A stretch of 64,000 nt of DNA from Actinomycetota bacterium (GCA_018268415.1 JAFDWO010000018.1:18145-82144), one strand, 5' to 3'; shown: positions 17,713 to 27,383, counted from the first letter of the stretch. Made by a program: numbers and translations. The notes: generated from the sequence alone by a model not told the origin.

Positions 17713-20421
17713 TCAGCCGGTGACCGGCGTCGGCGTCGGCTTCGGCGCCCTGGCCTGGACGGTGACCGGGGCCGAGGACCGGACCGGCTTCCCACCCGGG
17801 CCAGTCACGGTGGCCACGTTCCGCAGGCTGCCCTTGGCACTACTGAGCACCTTGGCCGTGACGCGGTAGACGACGCTCTTGCCGGCCCCCAGCTTGGCGG
17901 CGGTCCAGCACGGCACCCCCTTCGAGAGGGTCGCCTTCGGCTTCGAGCCGATCAAGGCGAGCCCGCTGGGCAGCCGGTCGCAGGTCTTCACGTCGCGGGC
18001 GGCGACCCCCTTCGAGAGGTTCGTGACCCGGATCGTGTAGTGGAGGGTGGCGCCGGCCTTGACCGACCTGCGGTCGACCGTCTTGACGATGCCGAGCTTG
18101 GGGGTGACGCCGATGTCGGCCTTCGCCAGGTTGTCCCCGGAGTCTTCGTCGGTCCCTTCGCCGGTCGCGCTTGCCGCGTTGACCTGCGGGCCGGCGGCTT
18201 CGAGCGGCCGCACGACGACCGTGACGGTCACGGTGGCACCGGGTTTGATGTCACCGAGCGAGCAGCTCAGCGGCAGAGTCTTGCCGCAGCTGCCCGCCGA
18301 GGGCTTGGCCGAGACGAGTGCGCCGGCATGGTTGAACGTGTCCTTGACGGTGACGTTCGGCGCCGTATCGGGGCCTTTGTTCGTCACCGTGATCGTGTAG
18401 GTCGCGGTCTGCCCCGCGGCGATCTTCTTCCTCTTCGCCGTCTTTTTGGTGACGAGGTCGAAATGCGGGGTACCCGGGGGCAGCGGGGAGCCGGCGGGCG
18501 GTGGAACCGGCCCCGCCAGGACCATGATCCGGGCGCTGCTCTGGTTGTTGGCGGGGTCCGTCTCTTTCTCGGCGGCGCTGACGGTCGCCGTGTTGTCGAC
18601 GTCGCCTGAGTTGATCGTCGCCTTCGCAGTGACCAGGACCTGGGCCGAGCCGCCCGCCACCAGGTCGCCCAGGGAGCAGGAGAGGTGGCTGTCACCCGTG
18701 ATCGAGCAAGAGCCCTGACTTGGTTTGGCCGCGACCAGATCGAGGCCGTTCGCCCCCGGGTCGACGACCTTCACTTCCGAGGCGTCGCTGGGGCCGTTGT
18801 TCTTGACGACCAGCGTGTAGGTGACCTGGCCGCCCGAGGTGACGGTCGTCGGCGCCGCCGTCTTTTCGATCTGCAGGTCGACTTCGCGGCCGACCGGCGG
18901 GCAGACCTGACTGGTGTTGTCGGAATGGTTCAGGTCGGGGGTGTCACTGATCACGCTCGCGGTGTTGCTCGGGCAGCTCTGCAGCGAGCTGGCGACCTTG
19001 ACTTTGAGGTCGAACGTGCGCGAGGCCCCTTCGGCCAGCGAGCCGGCTTCACAGGTCACGGTGCCGGCGGCGACGCTGCAGCCCGGCGAGCCGGAGAGGA
19101 AGGTGATCCCATTCGGGAGCGGGTCGGAGACGACGACGCCTTCGGCCGTCCCGGGCCCTTTGTTGGTGACCTTGAGGTGATATTCACCTTCTTTGCCGGG
19201 GACCAGCGGCCTCGGCGTCATCGACTTTTCGATCGCCACGTCCGGCGCGATGTATTTGAGGACGACGGGACCCGGAGGGTTCAGGCCCACCATCGCGACG
19301 TTCCTGGGCCCGTTTTCGAAGGTCCCTTCTTTTTCTTCTTTCGCGATGACCTGGACGCTCACGTTGCACGAGGCTTCGCCCGTATTCAGGTTGCCTTTCA
19401 CCGCGACCGAGGTACCGCCGGGAGCCGCGGTCACCTGACCGCCGGGGCAGGTGGTCGAGGCGCCGGCCGGGCTGGCGACGAGGAGCCCGGCAGGCAGGTT
19501 GTCGGTGAAGGACCAGCCTTCCTTCGCCGACAGCTCGCTCGTGTTGGTGATCGTGAAGGTGAGGGTCGAGGGCCTGCCCACGTACTGGGTGGGCGGGTTG
19601 AAGGACTTATCGAGCGTCGGTGACACATCGAGGATTTCGATGTTGTCGAAGGCGGCGTCGTTGCCGCTCCCGTTCCCGGTCGCGTTGCGCATCAGGATGC
19701 CCAGCGATGAGCCGTTGAACAGCACCGAGCCGTTGGAAGTGTAGGTGCCGATCCGCGCCGTGGTGGCGCCGACGTTGCCGACCGCCGGTACGCTCACCGT
19801 GGTCGGCGACGCACAACCGTTGATCTGGCTGCCGACCTGGGTTTCGGTGGCCCCAGCCGTCAGGTAGAAGGTGTAGAGCGGTGCGGCGAACTGACAGTTC
19901 ACCGCCGCGACGTCGACCCGGAAGGTCAGGAACCGGCCAGTCGCCGCCAGAGGTATTTCGTTGACGGTTTTGAACTCGACGAGATTGGCGGCGCGGTTGC
20001 CCTCCGTGTAGGCGGTCACCGCGTGGTTCGTTTCCGGCACGGCACTCCCATCCTGCAGTCCCAGTGCGTAGGCAAGTTGACGCACGCCGCTGTAGCTGGT
20101 CAGGTTGCAGCCGCTGGTCGGCTGGTCGGCGTCCGGGCTTTTGTACTCGAGGATGGTGCCGTTGCAGCCGCTCAGCCAGGCGGGATCGGCGGTGTAAGTC
20201 TCACCGGTGGCGCCGACGTAGGACGTGAGCGGCACGGGCGTTTCCGCGACGCCGTTCTCGAAGTTCTCCGTGTAGACGACCGACGGCGCGGCGGGCGCGC
20301 CCGGCGCCGCCAGGGCCGCCGGGGCGACGAACGCCGCGAGGGCGCTGATCGCCGCGAGCAAGAGAGCCAGGCGGGTGGCGAAGCGTCGGCGCGCCGACGG
20401 GCTGACGTTCACTGACCTCAT
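17713..20421 (-). CDS. large exported DUF11-repeat surface protein
   Basis: 902 aa. A signal peptide covers about residues 1-38 (RRRFATRLALLLAAISALAA, cleavage likely after APAALA). Residues 45-270 form an N-terminal domain of unknown type. From about 275 there are at least five DUF11/Ig-like repeats of about 110 residues, each opening with a T-K-T-x-(N)-Y-T-(I/L)-x-V-x-N-x-G-P-type strand (YTLVVKNNGPSDAS, YTITVTNKGPDTAP, YTIRVTNLSKG). The C-terminus ends in PKPTPTPVTG with no LPxTG or membrane anchor, so the protein may be released or held non-covalently. Its own terminator lies just downstream. A LuxR regulator lies upstream on the same strand. Confidence 0.85.
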   Translation of the reverse strand: MRSVNVSPSARRRFATRLALLLAAISALAAFVAPAALAAPGAPAAPSVVYTENFENGVAETPVPLTSYVGATGETYTADPAWLSGCNGTILEYKSPDADQPTSGCNLTSYSGVRQLAYALGLQDGSAVPETNHAVTAYTEGNRAANLVEFKTVNEIPLAATGRFLTFRVDVAAVNCQFAAPLYTFYLTAGATETQVGSQINGCASPTTVSVPAVGNVGATTARIGTYTSNGSVLFNGSSLGILMRNATGNGSGNDAAFDNIEILDVSPTLDKSFNPPTQYVGRPSTLTFTITNTSELSAKEGWSFTDNLPAGLLVASPAGASTTCPGGQVTAAPGGTSVAVKGNLNTGEASCNVSVQVIAKEEKEGTFENGPRNVAMVGLNPPGPVVLKYIAPDVAIEKSMTPRPLVPGKEGEYHLKVTNKGPGTAEGVVVSDPLPNGITFLSGSPGCSVAAGTVTCEAGSLAEGASRTFDLKVKVASSLQSCPSNTASVISDTPDLNHSDNTSQVCPPVGREVDLQIEKTAAPTTVTSGGQVTYTLVVKNNGPSDASEVKVVDPGANGLDLVAAKPSQGSCSITGDSHLSCSLGDLVAGGSAQVLVTAKATINSGDVDNTATVSAAEKETDPANNQSSARIMVLAGPVPPPAGSPLPPGTPHFDLVTKKTAKRKKIAAGQTATYTITVTNKGPDTAPNVTVKDTFNHAGALVSAKPSAGSCGKTLPLSCSLGDIKPGATVTVTVVVRPLEAAGPQVNAASATGEGTDEDSGDNLAKADIGVTPKLGIVKTVDRRSVKAGATLHYTIRVTNLSKGVAARDVKTCDRLPSGLALIGSKPKATLSKGVPCWTAAKLGAGKSVVYRVTAKVLSSAKGSLRNVATVTGPGGKPVRSSAPVTVQARAPKPTPTPVTG

Positions 20422-20510
20422 TCCACGGACCTCCTGGTTGGCTGGACGAACACCCGGCGGGCAGCGTTCGCGAATCGGCCTGAAGTCAATTCGGTCGGCA
20501 CCGCTCGTTG

Positions 20511-20541
20511 CAACCGCGAGGGCGAAATATCAACCGCGAGG
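20511..20541. repeat. direct repeat CAACCGCGAGG x2, 20-bp period
   Basis: Two exact copies of the 11-mer (20511-20521 and 20531-20541) whose starts are exactly 20 bp apart, about two helical turns. They lie between the LuxR stop and the start of the surface-protein gene, 90-120 bp upstream of that start. A binding site for the adjacent LuxR regulator is the simplest reading. Confidence 0.5.
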
Positions 20542-20550
20542 ATGAGGGTG

Positions 20551-21333
20551 CTACTCCGACGGTGAGGTGGTCGGCTCCGCGACGACCAGGGCGGTGTCGC
20601 GCTCGCTCACCAGCAGCGAGATCAGGTCGACTCGGCTGCGGACCCCGAGCTTGTCGAAGGAGTGGGCCAGGTGGGTCTTAACCGTCGCCTTGCTGATCAT
20701 CAGGGCGCCGGCGACCTCGTCGTTGCTGGCGCCGCCGGCGACTAGGCGGACGACCTGCGCCTCCCGTGGAGTGAGCGGGATCGCGCAGGCGAGGCGGTTA
20801 CCGGACTCCGGCGGCGCCGCCCGCAGCGCGGCCCCGTAGGCGCACTCGAGCATCGCGTGGCTGGCGCGGAGAAGGGCGAGCTGGCGGCTGGCGGGCGCCT
20901 CGTCGTGGGGTCGAAGGAGGTCGATGCCCGCCCTGGCCCGACCGTCGTGCCTGAGCAGCAAGGTCGTCTGGCCGGCCATGCCCAGCTGTCGCAGGTACTC
21001 GGTGAAGTAGGGCAACCGCGCCATCGACCTCGAGTCGAAGATCGAGGAGGAGTCGACCAGCGCGGCCCGGCCGGCGCCGACCCGACGCGGCGCGAAGGGG
21101 TCGAGCGCGTGGTACCGAGCCCGATACCTGAGGAGGCTCGCCTCCAGGTTCGCGGCGGCACCGGTCCCCATGTGCCCGACGATCACCTCGTCGGTGAACT
21201 TCCGCATCCGGCGGTCGATCGTGTAGAACAGCCCGAGCGCCGCCCCCGACGCCTCCAGCAACAACGCGAGGGCGTGAGCAACCATCGCCTGGCGATGATC
21301 CCCACTCGCAAGCGCCTCGACCGAGCCGATCAC
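20551..21333 (-). CDS. LuxR-family transcriptional regulator
   Basis: About 260 aa from a GTG at 21333; the frame is open to a TTG at 21426, but that N-terminal part is unlikely. The C-terminal HTH is clear: LTPREAQVVRLVAGGASNDE followed by ALMISKATVKTHLAHSFDKL, the GerE/LuxR fold. The N-terminal 170 residues look like a GAF-like or autoinducer-like sensor domain (YRARYHALDPFAPRRVG) with no receiver Asp pattern. It is directly upstream of the surface-protein gene and of a spaced direct repeat, which suggests local control. Confidence 0.8.
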   Translation of the reverse strand: MIGSVEALASGDHRQAMVAHALALLLEASGAALGLFYTIDRRMRKFTDEVIVGHMGTGAAANLEASLLRYRARYHALDPFAPRRVGAGRAALVDSSSIFDSRSMARLPYFTEYLRQLGMAGQTTLLLRHDGRARAGIDLLRPHDEAPASRQLALLRASHAMLECAYGAALRAAPPESGNRLACAIPLTPREAQVVRLVAGGASNDEVAGALMISKATVKTHLAHSFDKLGVRSRVDLISLLVSERDTALVVAEPTTSPSE

Positions 21334-21549
21334 CCGCGCCCCCGCCTTCCCCGTCCGCTGCGAGACATCGTCTTGGGGGGTAGGCCGGAGAAACACGTTG
21401 GAGTGCCGCCAAAATACTGGCCCCAAATCCCCTCCCCATCCCCCGAATCGGGTGAGATCCAGTCCGGCCGGAGTTGTCCTTGGTCCCGATGCAGGGATCG
21501 GCGATCACATAGGCCGCCTTTGTACCTCCTTCGATCCGGCCGCTAAGCC

Positions 21550-22650
21550 TCAGCCGGCGTCCGGGGACGGCTCGTGCCTGATCGCTCCCACCGCCGTCCC
21601 ACCGACTGACGGCGCTCCATCAGGATGCTTCCCGTCGCCGAGGCCAGGTGCATGAGAGATGGGACTGTCGCCACCCGAGTCCTCCTCGATCGTGCCGCGC
21701 TCGACTTTCGCCCGCTGGCGCCAGACGGCAAAGCTGACGGCGAGGATCAGGGCGCAGCCGTTGAAGACGTCGTTCAGCCACTGGACACTGGTGATGTACT
21801 GGATCCCCTGGACCCCGGTCGCGAGGACGTAGACGGCGATCACGGTTCCCCAGACATTGAATCGCCCGGGCTTCAGCTGGGTCGAGCCGAGGAAGGCCGC
21901 CGCGTAGGCGGGGAGCAGCAGGGCCTGTCCGAAGGTCAACGACGGTCCCGAGAGCGAGGCGTACGCAACCCCGGCCAGGGAGGTGATCGCACCGGAGACG
22001 ATCAGCGAGATCCAGGTGTACTTGCCGACTCGGAGACCAGAGAGCCGCGCCGCCTCGGTGTTGCTGCCAACGGCGTAGATGTAGCGACCAATCGGCATAT
22101 GCTCGAGCACCCACCAGAGGATCACGGCGAGGACGAGCAGGTAGAGGAAGATCGCCTGGAAACCGAAGATCGTGTTCTGCGTCAGGCCGGTCCATGTGGT
22201 GCTCAGCACCGGGGTCGGCTCAAGGTTATTGGTCACGATCGTCTGCGCCGCGGTGATGATCGAGGCCATCCCCAGCGTCGCGATGAACGAGCTGACGTGG
22301 AGCTTCACGATGATGAAGCCGTTGATGATCCCGATCAGCGCGCCCACCGCGACCGTGATCAGGATCGCCGGGACCATCGGCACACCGTCACGGACCTGCA
22401 GTATCGTCACCAAAACCGCGGCGAGGTTCACGTTGGCGCCGATCGACAGATCGAACGCGCCACAGGCGAGGGGCATCAGGATCGCCAGGCCGAGCATCGC
22501 CGCGATCGCCTGCTGACTGGCGATCAGGTGGACGTTGTCCATGCTCAGGAACTGATCGGGCCGCAGGGCGCCGAACACGATGATGAACAGGGCCCAGACG
22601 TAGAGGCCGCTGAACCGGTCGAAGCCGAAGTTGATCTTGCCCCGAGACAT
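21550..22650 (-). CDS. ABC sugar-type permease (RbsC-like)
   Basis: 366 aa with eight to ten hydrophobic helices. The loop LACGAFDLSIGANVNLAAVL is the DLS-(V/I)G motif of RbsC/XylH permeases, and the region GRYIYAVGSNTEAARLSGLR is the cytoplasmic coupling loop. A charged tail of about 45 residues at the C-terminus is unusual and looks disordered. The ATG overlaps the ATPase stop by one base (TGATG). Third gene of an importer operon that reads binding protein, ATPase, permease. Being linked to a lipid-like catabolic cluster, the ligand may not be a sugar. Confidence 0.92.
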   Translation of the reverse strand: MSRGKINFGFDRFSGLYVWALFIIVFGALRPDQFLSMDNVHLIASQQAIAAMLGLAILMPLACGAFDLSIGANVNLAAVLVTILQVRDGVPMVPAILITVAVGALIGIINGFIIVKLHVSSFIATLGMASIITAAQTIVTNNLEPTPVLSTTWTGLTQNTIFGFQAIFLYLLVLAVILWWVLEHMPIGRYIYAVGSNTEAARLSGLRVGKYTWISLIVSGAITSLAGVAYASLSGPSLTFGQALLLPAYAAAFLGSTQLKPGRFNVWGTVIAVYVLATGVQGIQYITSVQWLNDVFNGCALILAVSFAVWRQRAKVERGTIEEDSGGDSPISHAPGLGDGKHPDGAPSVGGTAVGAIRHEPSPDAG

Positions 22651-24194
22651 CAGACGCTACCTCCTGCTTGGGTCCCCAGGGCGTTCCTGGAGATGCTTGA
22701 CAAGCTGACCTCTTCTCGGCGGAGGTCGGCCACGATGAGTCCGTCGCGGATGACGATCACGCGCTCGCAGAGGGCGACGAGCTCGTCCATATCGGTGCTG
22801 CTGACGACGATCGCCATCCCCTCCTCGCCGGCCGCCAGCAGCTGCCGGTGCAGGAGGGCCTTGGCGCCGATATCGACGCCTTGGGTCGGCTCGTCGAGAA
22901 GGAACACCGAAGGCTTCAGCCGCAGCCACTTCGCGAACAACACCTTCTGCTGGTTCCCCCCGCTGAAGGTGCCGAGCTGATTCTCGGCGCCGGTCGGCGG
23001 CTGCACGTTGAGGTCCTTGAACCAGCCCTTCACCTCTCTCTTCTCCGACGCCTGGCGCAGCCAGAACGGAGATGAGAACGGCCCCAGGGAGCCGATTGTG
23101 AGATTCTCGCGGGCCGAAAGCTCGAGCATGCCGCCTGCCGTCTTGCGATCGGGCGGCATGTAGGCCATGCCCGCGGCCATCGCGCGGTCCGGCCGCTCCG
23201 CCCGCACCTGCGCCCCGTTCACCTCGACCGATCCGGCCGCCCGTGGGGCGCCGCCGAAGATCGTCGAGAGGAGGCTCTCGGCGCCCGATCCGGTGATCCC
23301 GGCGATCCCCACCACTTCGCCGGCGCGAACCGTGAACGAGATGTCCTTGATCGGACCCCCGGCGATGCCGCCCACCTTCAGCGTCGGCTCGCCGTGGGTC
23401 AGGTGGATCGCTTCGCGCTCCTGGCTGATCTCCTCGAGCTCGTGTCCGATCATCAGGTTGATCAGTTCCGGCCGGGTCAGCGCGGACACCTTTTCGGTGG
23501 CGACCTTGTAGCCGTTGCGCAGAACGGTCACGTTGTCGGCGACATCGAACACCTCGCCGAGGCGGTGGGTCACGTAGATCACGCCGATGCCGTTCGCGGT
23601 GACCGTGCGGATCATCTCCAGAAGGCGGGTGACCTCGCCCTCCGGGAGGGTCGCGGTCGGCTCATCGAGCACCAACAGCTTCGCCTCCGAGTCGGGGTCG
23701 GGGCGCAAGGCCTTGGCCACCGCGACTCCGGTCTTCTCGGCCGGGCTGAGGCTCCCTACCTCGACGTCCGGCTTGATCGAGAGGCCCGCCCGCTGCAGGT
23801 CTTCGGCGACGGTGCGCCGGGCGGCACCCGTCCTGATCGTGCCGAGACGGGTAGGAAAGCCGGTGTTCATGAGGATGTTGTCGATGACGCTCGACTCGTC
23901 GATCAAGCCGAGATCTTGGTGTACGAAACGGCAGCCGAGCTGGTAGGAGCTCTTCGCCGAGCCGAGCGACAGGGGGAGGCCCGCGACACGGACCTCCCCA
24001 CCGTCGGGCTCGTGGTAGCCCGACAGGACCTTGATCAGCGTGGACTTGCCACAACCGTTCTCGCCGACCAAGGCGTGCACCTCTCCGGAGGAGACCGAGA
24101 GGCTCACATCTGAGAGCACCGGCCGACCCGCGAATGACTTGGAGACATCGCTTACGGTCAGCGCCGCAGACCCTGTCGGGTCACCAGCTTTCAT
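22650..24194 (-). CDS. ABC sugar-type ATPase with two nucleotide-binding domains (RbsA-like)
   Basis: 514 aa from the ATG at 24194, which overlaps the binding-protein stop in an ATGA. NBD1 has Walker A GENGCGKSTL (about residues 42-51), an unusual signature LSPAEKTGVAVAKAL where related proteins have LS-x-G-Q-x2, and Walker B LLVLDEPTATL. NBD2 has a degenerate P-loop GITGSGAESLL, a good signature FSGGNQQKVLFAKWL and Walker B FLLDEPTQGVD. Asymmetric domains of this type are normal in RbsA/MglA proteins. It powers the importer formed with the neighbouring permease and binding protein. Confidence 0.93.
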   Translation of the reverse strand: MKAGDPTGSAALTVSDVSKSFAGRPVLSDVSLSVSSGEVHALVGENGCGKSTLIKVLSGYHEPDGGEVRVAGLPLSLGSAKSSYQLGCRFVHQDLGLIDESSVIDNILMNTGFPTRLGTIRTGAARRTVAEDLQRAGLSIKPDVEVGSLSPAEKTGVAVAKALRPDPDSEAKLLVLDEPTATLPEGEVTRLLEMIRTVTANGIGVIYVTHRLGEVFDVADNVTVLRNGYKVATEKVSALTRPELINLMIGHELEEISQEREAIHLTHGEPTLKVGGIAGGPIKDISFTVRAGEVVGIAGITGSGAESLLSTIFGGAPRAAGSVEVNGAQVRAERPDRAMAAGMAYMPPDRKTAGGMLELSARENLTIGSLGPFSSPFWLRQASEKREVKGWFKDLNVQPPTGAENQLGTFSGGNQQKVLFAKWLRLKPSVFLLDEPTQGVDIGAKALLHRQLLAAGEEGMAIVVSSTDMDELVALCERVIVIRDGLIVADLRREEVSLSSISRNALGTQAGGSV

Positions 24195-25399
24195 TTCAAC
24201 TGCCAGAGCTTTTCGAACTGTTCGCGGTAATCCGTGGGTTGTTCGAAAGAGGCTTCCGGGGTCCATTCGTTTTCGGTCAACAGCAACTGCTGCGGAAGCG
24301 CACCGTTGTCTTCCGCGGGTACCGGCAGACCCATCGCGTCACGGAACGCGGCGTCGGCCGCAGCCCATCCGGCGATCGTGAAGTGGGCCGGCGTGGCGGC
24401 GTTCCAGGTACCTGCCTTGATCGCCTTCTGACCGACGATCGTCGGCGTCGCCCCCGCGATCTTGATCTTGTCCGCGAGACCCGCCGCCTGCATCAGCGAG
24501 GGCAGCGAATCGAGGAACTCGAGGTCGGCCGAGATCAGGTATTCGTTTTCGGGATGCGACTGCAGCGCCGGGACGATGCTCTGCGGAATCGTGCCTTCGG
24601 TGGCATCCGCAATCGTGCTGTCCAGGGTTTCAAGCTGGCACTTTTCGCATTTTTCCTTGACCGTTTCTTCGAAGGCGTCTGCCCAAACTTTGAGGATCGG
24701 GAAGCCGTCGAGGCGCTGTAGCAGGGCCTTGCCTTCACCGTTCGATTCGGCGATGAACCAGTAGGCCATGTTTTCCCCGGCCAGCTGTCGGTCGGGCGGA
24801 CCGGCGGTATTCGCGATCAAGGTTTCTTCCAGTTCGGTCGGGCCGAGGGAGATCGCCACGATCGGGATTCCGGCGGCTTTGTATTCCGGGATCACGGAGC
24901 TCCACCCGGCCGACGGCGGGATCCCCGAGAGGCTCACGGCCGTCGGGTTCTTCGCCAGGGCGCGCTTCAGCGCCGCGGTGAGCGTGGCCGGATCGGCCGA
25001 TTCGTAGTTCTCGGTTTCGTACTTCCAACCGGCTGCTTCGACGCCTTCCTTCACCCCGGTACCGATGACCGTGCACGCGGGCACGTCACAGTTCATCCAG
25101 ATCATCGTGCCCTTCGGCGGTGCTTCGGGCAAGGGCTTTTTCAGCGTGATTTCGGTCGGCGGTTTCGACAGTTCTTCGACCTTTTCCGCCGCTTCCGCAA
25201 CCACCGGGTCATTGCTGACCGTTTCCGTGCCCGACGATTCCGAACCGGACGTTTCCGAACCCGAGCTTTCGGACGAAGTAGTGCTTTCCGCAGAGCTGCT
25301 GCCGCTGCCCCCGCCGCATCCGGCGGCGAGCATGGCGACGGCAGCCAGCACGCCGGCCACGAGCGCCCAAACCGGCCACCGTGAGTGCTTCATCTGCAT
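24191..25399 (-). CDS. periplasmic-binding-type lipoprotein of the ABC importer
   Basis: 402 aa. Signal peptide with lipobox MLAAGC (Cys at about 28), then a Ser/Glu/Thr-rich linker of about 35 residues, then a type 1 binding fold of the RbsB/peripla_BP_4 kind: PKGTMIWMNCDVPACTVIG, EAAGWKYETENYESADPATL, LIANTAGPPDRQLAGENMAY. First gene of the importer operon, with AGGAGAGA six bases before the ATG. A candidate IclR operator lies 119 bp upstream. Ligand not deducible. Confidence 0.9.
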   Translation of the reverse strand: MQMKHSRWPVWALVAGVLAAVAMLAAGCGGGSGSSSAESTTSSESSGSETSGSESSGTETVSNDPVVAEAAEKVEELSKPPTEITLKKPLPEAPPKGTMIWMNCDVPACTVIGTGVKEGVEAAGWKYETENYESADPATLTAALKRALAKNPTAVSLSGIPPSAGWSSVIPEYKAAGIPIVAISLGPTELEETLIANTAGPPDRQLAGENMAYWFIAESNGEGKALLQRLDGFPILKVWADAFEETVKEKCEKCQLETLDSTIADATEGTIPQSIVPALQSHPENEYLISADLEFLDSLPSLMQAAGLADKIKIAGATPTIVGQKAIKAGTWNAATPAHFTIAGWAAADAAFRDAMGLPVPAEDNGALPQQLLLTENEWTPEASFEQPTDYREQFEKLWQLK

Positions 25400-25517
25400 C
25401 TCTTCTCTCTCCTTTTTGCTGAAGGAAGGGCCTCACGCGCGGTTCGCGCTCGATCTCTCCCGCCACAGATGTGGCCCAAACGACAATAGCGAGCGGTTCC
25501 GGTAATTGCAATGTGCA

Positions 25518-25532
25518 TTCCGAAGAACGATA
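25518..25532. promoter_or_regulatory. candidate IclR operator TTCCG-N5-CGATA
   Basis: Left half-site is the exact TTCCG of the motif found before other operons of this island; the right half (CGATA) matches only partly. It lies 119 bp upstream of the importer operon. It is the weakest member of the set. Confidence 0.35.
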
Positions 25533-25609
25533 TGGCCTAAAGACGGCAGGGAGGCATGCGAGCGGCAGCTCGGGGTCCTTTCAGCCCGGGTCAAAGCGCT
25601 ACAGAGGGC

Positions 25610-26482
25610 TCAGTCGAGGCGCCGGCCGTCGTCGCCATAGCGGTAGAAGCCTCGCCCCGCCTTGCGCCCTACCTGGCCCGCCATGACCATGTTGCGGAGT
25701 ACGGCCGGCGGGTGGTACCGCGAGCCGTGGGATGCCTCCAACGATTCCACCGCGGCAAGGAAGGTGTCGAGACCGTTGAAGTCACCGAGCTCGAGCGGTC
25801 CCATCGGAAAGTTCAGTCCCAGTTTGCAGGCCCGATCGATGTCCTCGGCGGAGGCCACACCTTCTTCGAGGATCCGCAGGCACTCCAGGCGAACGGCGGC
25901 GGAGATCCTTGTGGTGACGAATCCGGGGACGTCCTTGGCGAGGATCACCACCTCACGGTCGAGGGTGAGTCCGAACTCCTCCGTGCGGGCCACGGTGTCA
26001 TCGGCGGTCAGCTGACCACGCGTCACCTCGAGCAGGCGCATCAACACCGGAGGGTTGAAGAAGTGCATCCCGATCACGCGCTCGGCTGCCTCCTCCGGGA
26101 CGCCGGCGGCGATCGCCGTGATGCTGAGCTGTGAGGTGTTGGTACCGAGCAGGCAACTCGAGGGCGCAGCGAGCGCCGCCTCGCGGAGGACCGCCCGCTT
26201 CACCTCAAGCTGCTCAACCACCGACTCGATCACCACCTCGGCATCGCCCACGCCGGCGCCGAGGTCGCATCCGTAGTCGATCAACTCGACCACGCGCTCC
26301 GCGCCCGCCTCCTCCACGCGCCCCGCCCGCACGAAGCGCTCGAGGCTCCTGTCGACGCTCGCCCGCGCGCGCTCCAAGGAAGGCTGGTCGACGTCGATGT
26401 TGCGGACTTCGTGGCCGTGCATGGCGGCCAGTTGCGCCACGCTGCTGCCCATCGTCCCTGCTCCGACAACGGCGACCTTCAC
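25610..26482 (-). CDS. 3-hydroxyacyl-CoA dehydrogenase
   Basis: 290 aa, the usual length of a stand-alone HBD/FadB2-type enzyme. NAD-binding motif VVGAGTMGSSVAQLAA at the N-terminus, HFFNPP near residue 138 (catalytic His), and a C-terminal 3HCDH domain (LKLGLNFPMGPLEL-type segment, GRKAGRGFYRY). It oxidises 3-hydroxyacyl-CoA to 3-ketoacyl-CoA with NAD+. Start is a GTG at 26482 with GAGGGGG seven bases before. A good TTCCG-N5-CGGAA site lies 51 bp upstream. It supplies the dehydrogenase step for the beta-oxidation genes nearby. Confidence 0.93.
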   Translation of the reverse strand: MKVAVVGAGTMGSSVAQLAAMHGHEVRNIDVDQPSLERARASVDRSLERFVRAGRVEEAGAERVVELIDYGCDLGAGVGDAEVVIESVVEQLEVKRAVLREAALAAPSSCLLGTNTSQLSITAIAAGVPEEAAERVIGMHFFNPPVLMRLLEVTRGQLTADDTVARTEEFGLTLDREVVILAKDVPGFVTTRISAAVRLECLRILEEGVASAEDIDRACKLGLNFPMGPLELGDFNGLDTFLAAVESLEASHGSRYHPPAVLRNMVMAGQVGRKAGRGFYRYGDDGRRLD

Positions 26483-26532
26483 GGTTGACCCCCTCTGGTT
26501 TGGCTTGCGTCTTACAATAGACGAAACGGGGA

Positions 26533-26547
26533 TTCCGAAGATCGGAA
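26533..26547. promoter_or_regulatory. candidate IclR operator TTCCG-AAGAT-CGGAA
   Basis: A perfect 15-bp palindrome with 5-bp arms, the best copy of the island's recurring motif. It lies between the IclR stop and the start of the 3-hydroxyacyl-CoA dehydrogenase gene on the same strand. IclR-family regulators often bind 15-bp palindromes. Confidence 0.6.
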
Positions 26548-26556
26548 CGAATTTCC

Positions 26557-27339
26557 CTAGGGCGCGACTCCTTCGGCGACTGTGGCGGCCACCTCCCGCC
26601 CGGCGGTGAGGGCGCGCTTGATCGTCACGTCGAGCTGCTCCGTCACCCGCTCCGCGGGCCCCAGCACGCTGAGCGTCGCGAACGCAAATCCGTCCCCAGT
26701 CGAGTCGAGGATCGGCGCGCTGATCCCCATTGCTCCTTCGGCTCGCTCGCCACGGCTGATCGCGTACCCGTTCTGCAGCGTCTCCGCAAGCTCCTCACGC
26801 AGGACGTCGAGATCGGTGATCGTGGTCGAGGTGAGCGGCGTCAGCCGGATCTGCTCGAGGATCTTCTCGCGCTCCGCCTCCGGCATGAAGGCGAGGAGAA
26901 CCTTCCCCGCCGAACCGACGTGGATGCCGACGGTCGAGCCGACCCCCTCGGTGTAGCGGATCGGTTGGCTGCTCGGGTACTCCTGGATGCAGATCCGCGA
27001 GCGTCCCGCCCGCACGTGGACGGTGATCGTCTCGCCGGTTTCGTCGCGCAGCTGTTCGAGCCGCCGCCCGGCTCCCAGGAGCATGCCCGCGTCGCCGCTG
27101 ACGATCGCGGTCATCAGGCTGTAGCAGGTCGGCCCGAGCGCGTATTCACCGGAGAGCGGGTCCTGCATCACCATGCCGGTCGCCTTCAGGCTGGAGAGGA
27201 TCCGATGGGCGGTCGGTTTCGAGAGCCCGGCCGCGGCGCTGACGTCGCCGAGGCGCTTCGGGCCGTCGCGAAGGACCATCAGCAGGCCGACGGCCCGCGA
27301 GACCGTCCCCACCCGCTCCTGCGTCCCGCTGGCAGCCAT
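26557..27339 (-). CDS. IclR-family transcriptional regulator
   Basis: About 260 aa. N-terminal winged HTH (VSRAVGLLMVLRDGPKRLGD, then AAGLSKPTAHRILSSLKATG) and a C-terminal IclR effector domain (LTPLTSTTITDLDVLREELA, NGYAISRGERAEGAMGISAP). The ATG at 27339 and another at 27351 are both possible; neither has a good ribosome site, and a TAAAAT hexamer just before suggests a nearly leaderless transcript. It is the only one-component regulator inside the 21.5-44.4 kb catabolic island and is the natural candidate to bind the TTCCG-N5-CGGAA sites. The inducer is probably a pathway acid or CoA ester. Confidence 0.92.
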   Translation of the reverse strand: MAASGTQERVGTVSRAVGLLMVLRDGPKRLGDVSAAAGLSKPTAHRILSSLKATGMVMQDPLSGEYALGPTCYSLMTAIVSGDAGMLLGAGRRLEQLRDETGETITVHVRAGRSRICIQEYPSSQPIRYTEGVGSTVGIHVGSAGKVLLAFMPEAEREKILEQIRLTPLTSTTITDLDVLREELAETLQNGYAISRGERAEGAMGISAPILDSTGDGFAFATLSVLGPAERVTEQLDVTIKRALTAGREVAATVAEGVAP

Positions 27340-27383
27340 CGCAAAGGTCATTTTATCTGCCGGAATGGCGGAACGCGTGTCGC

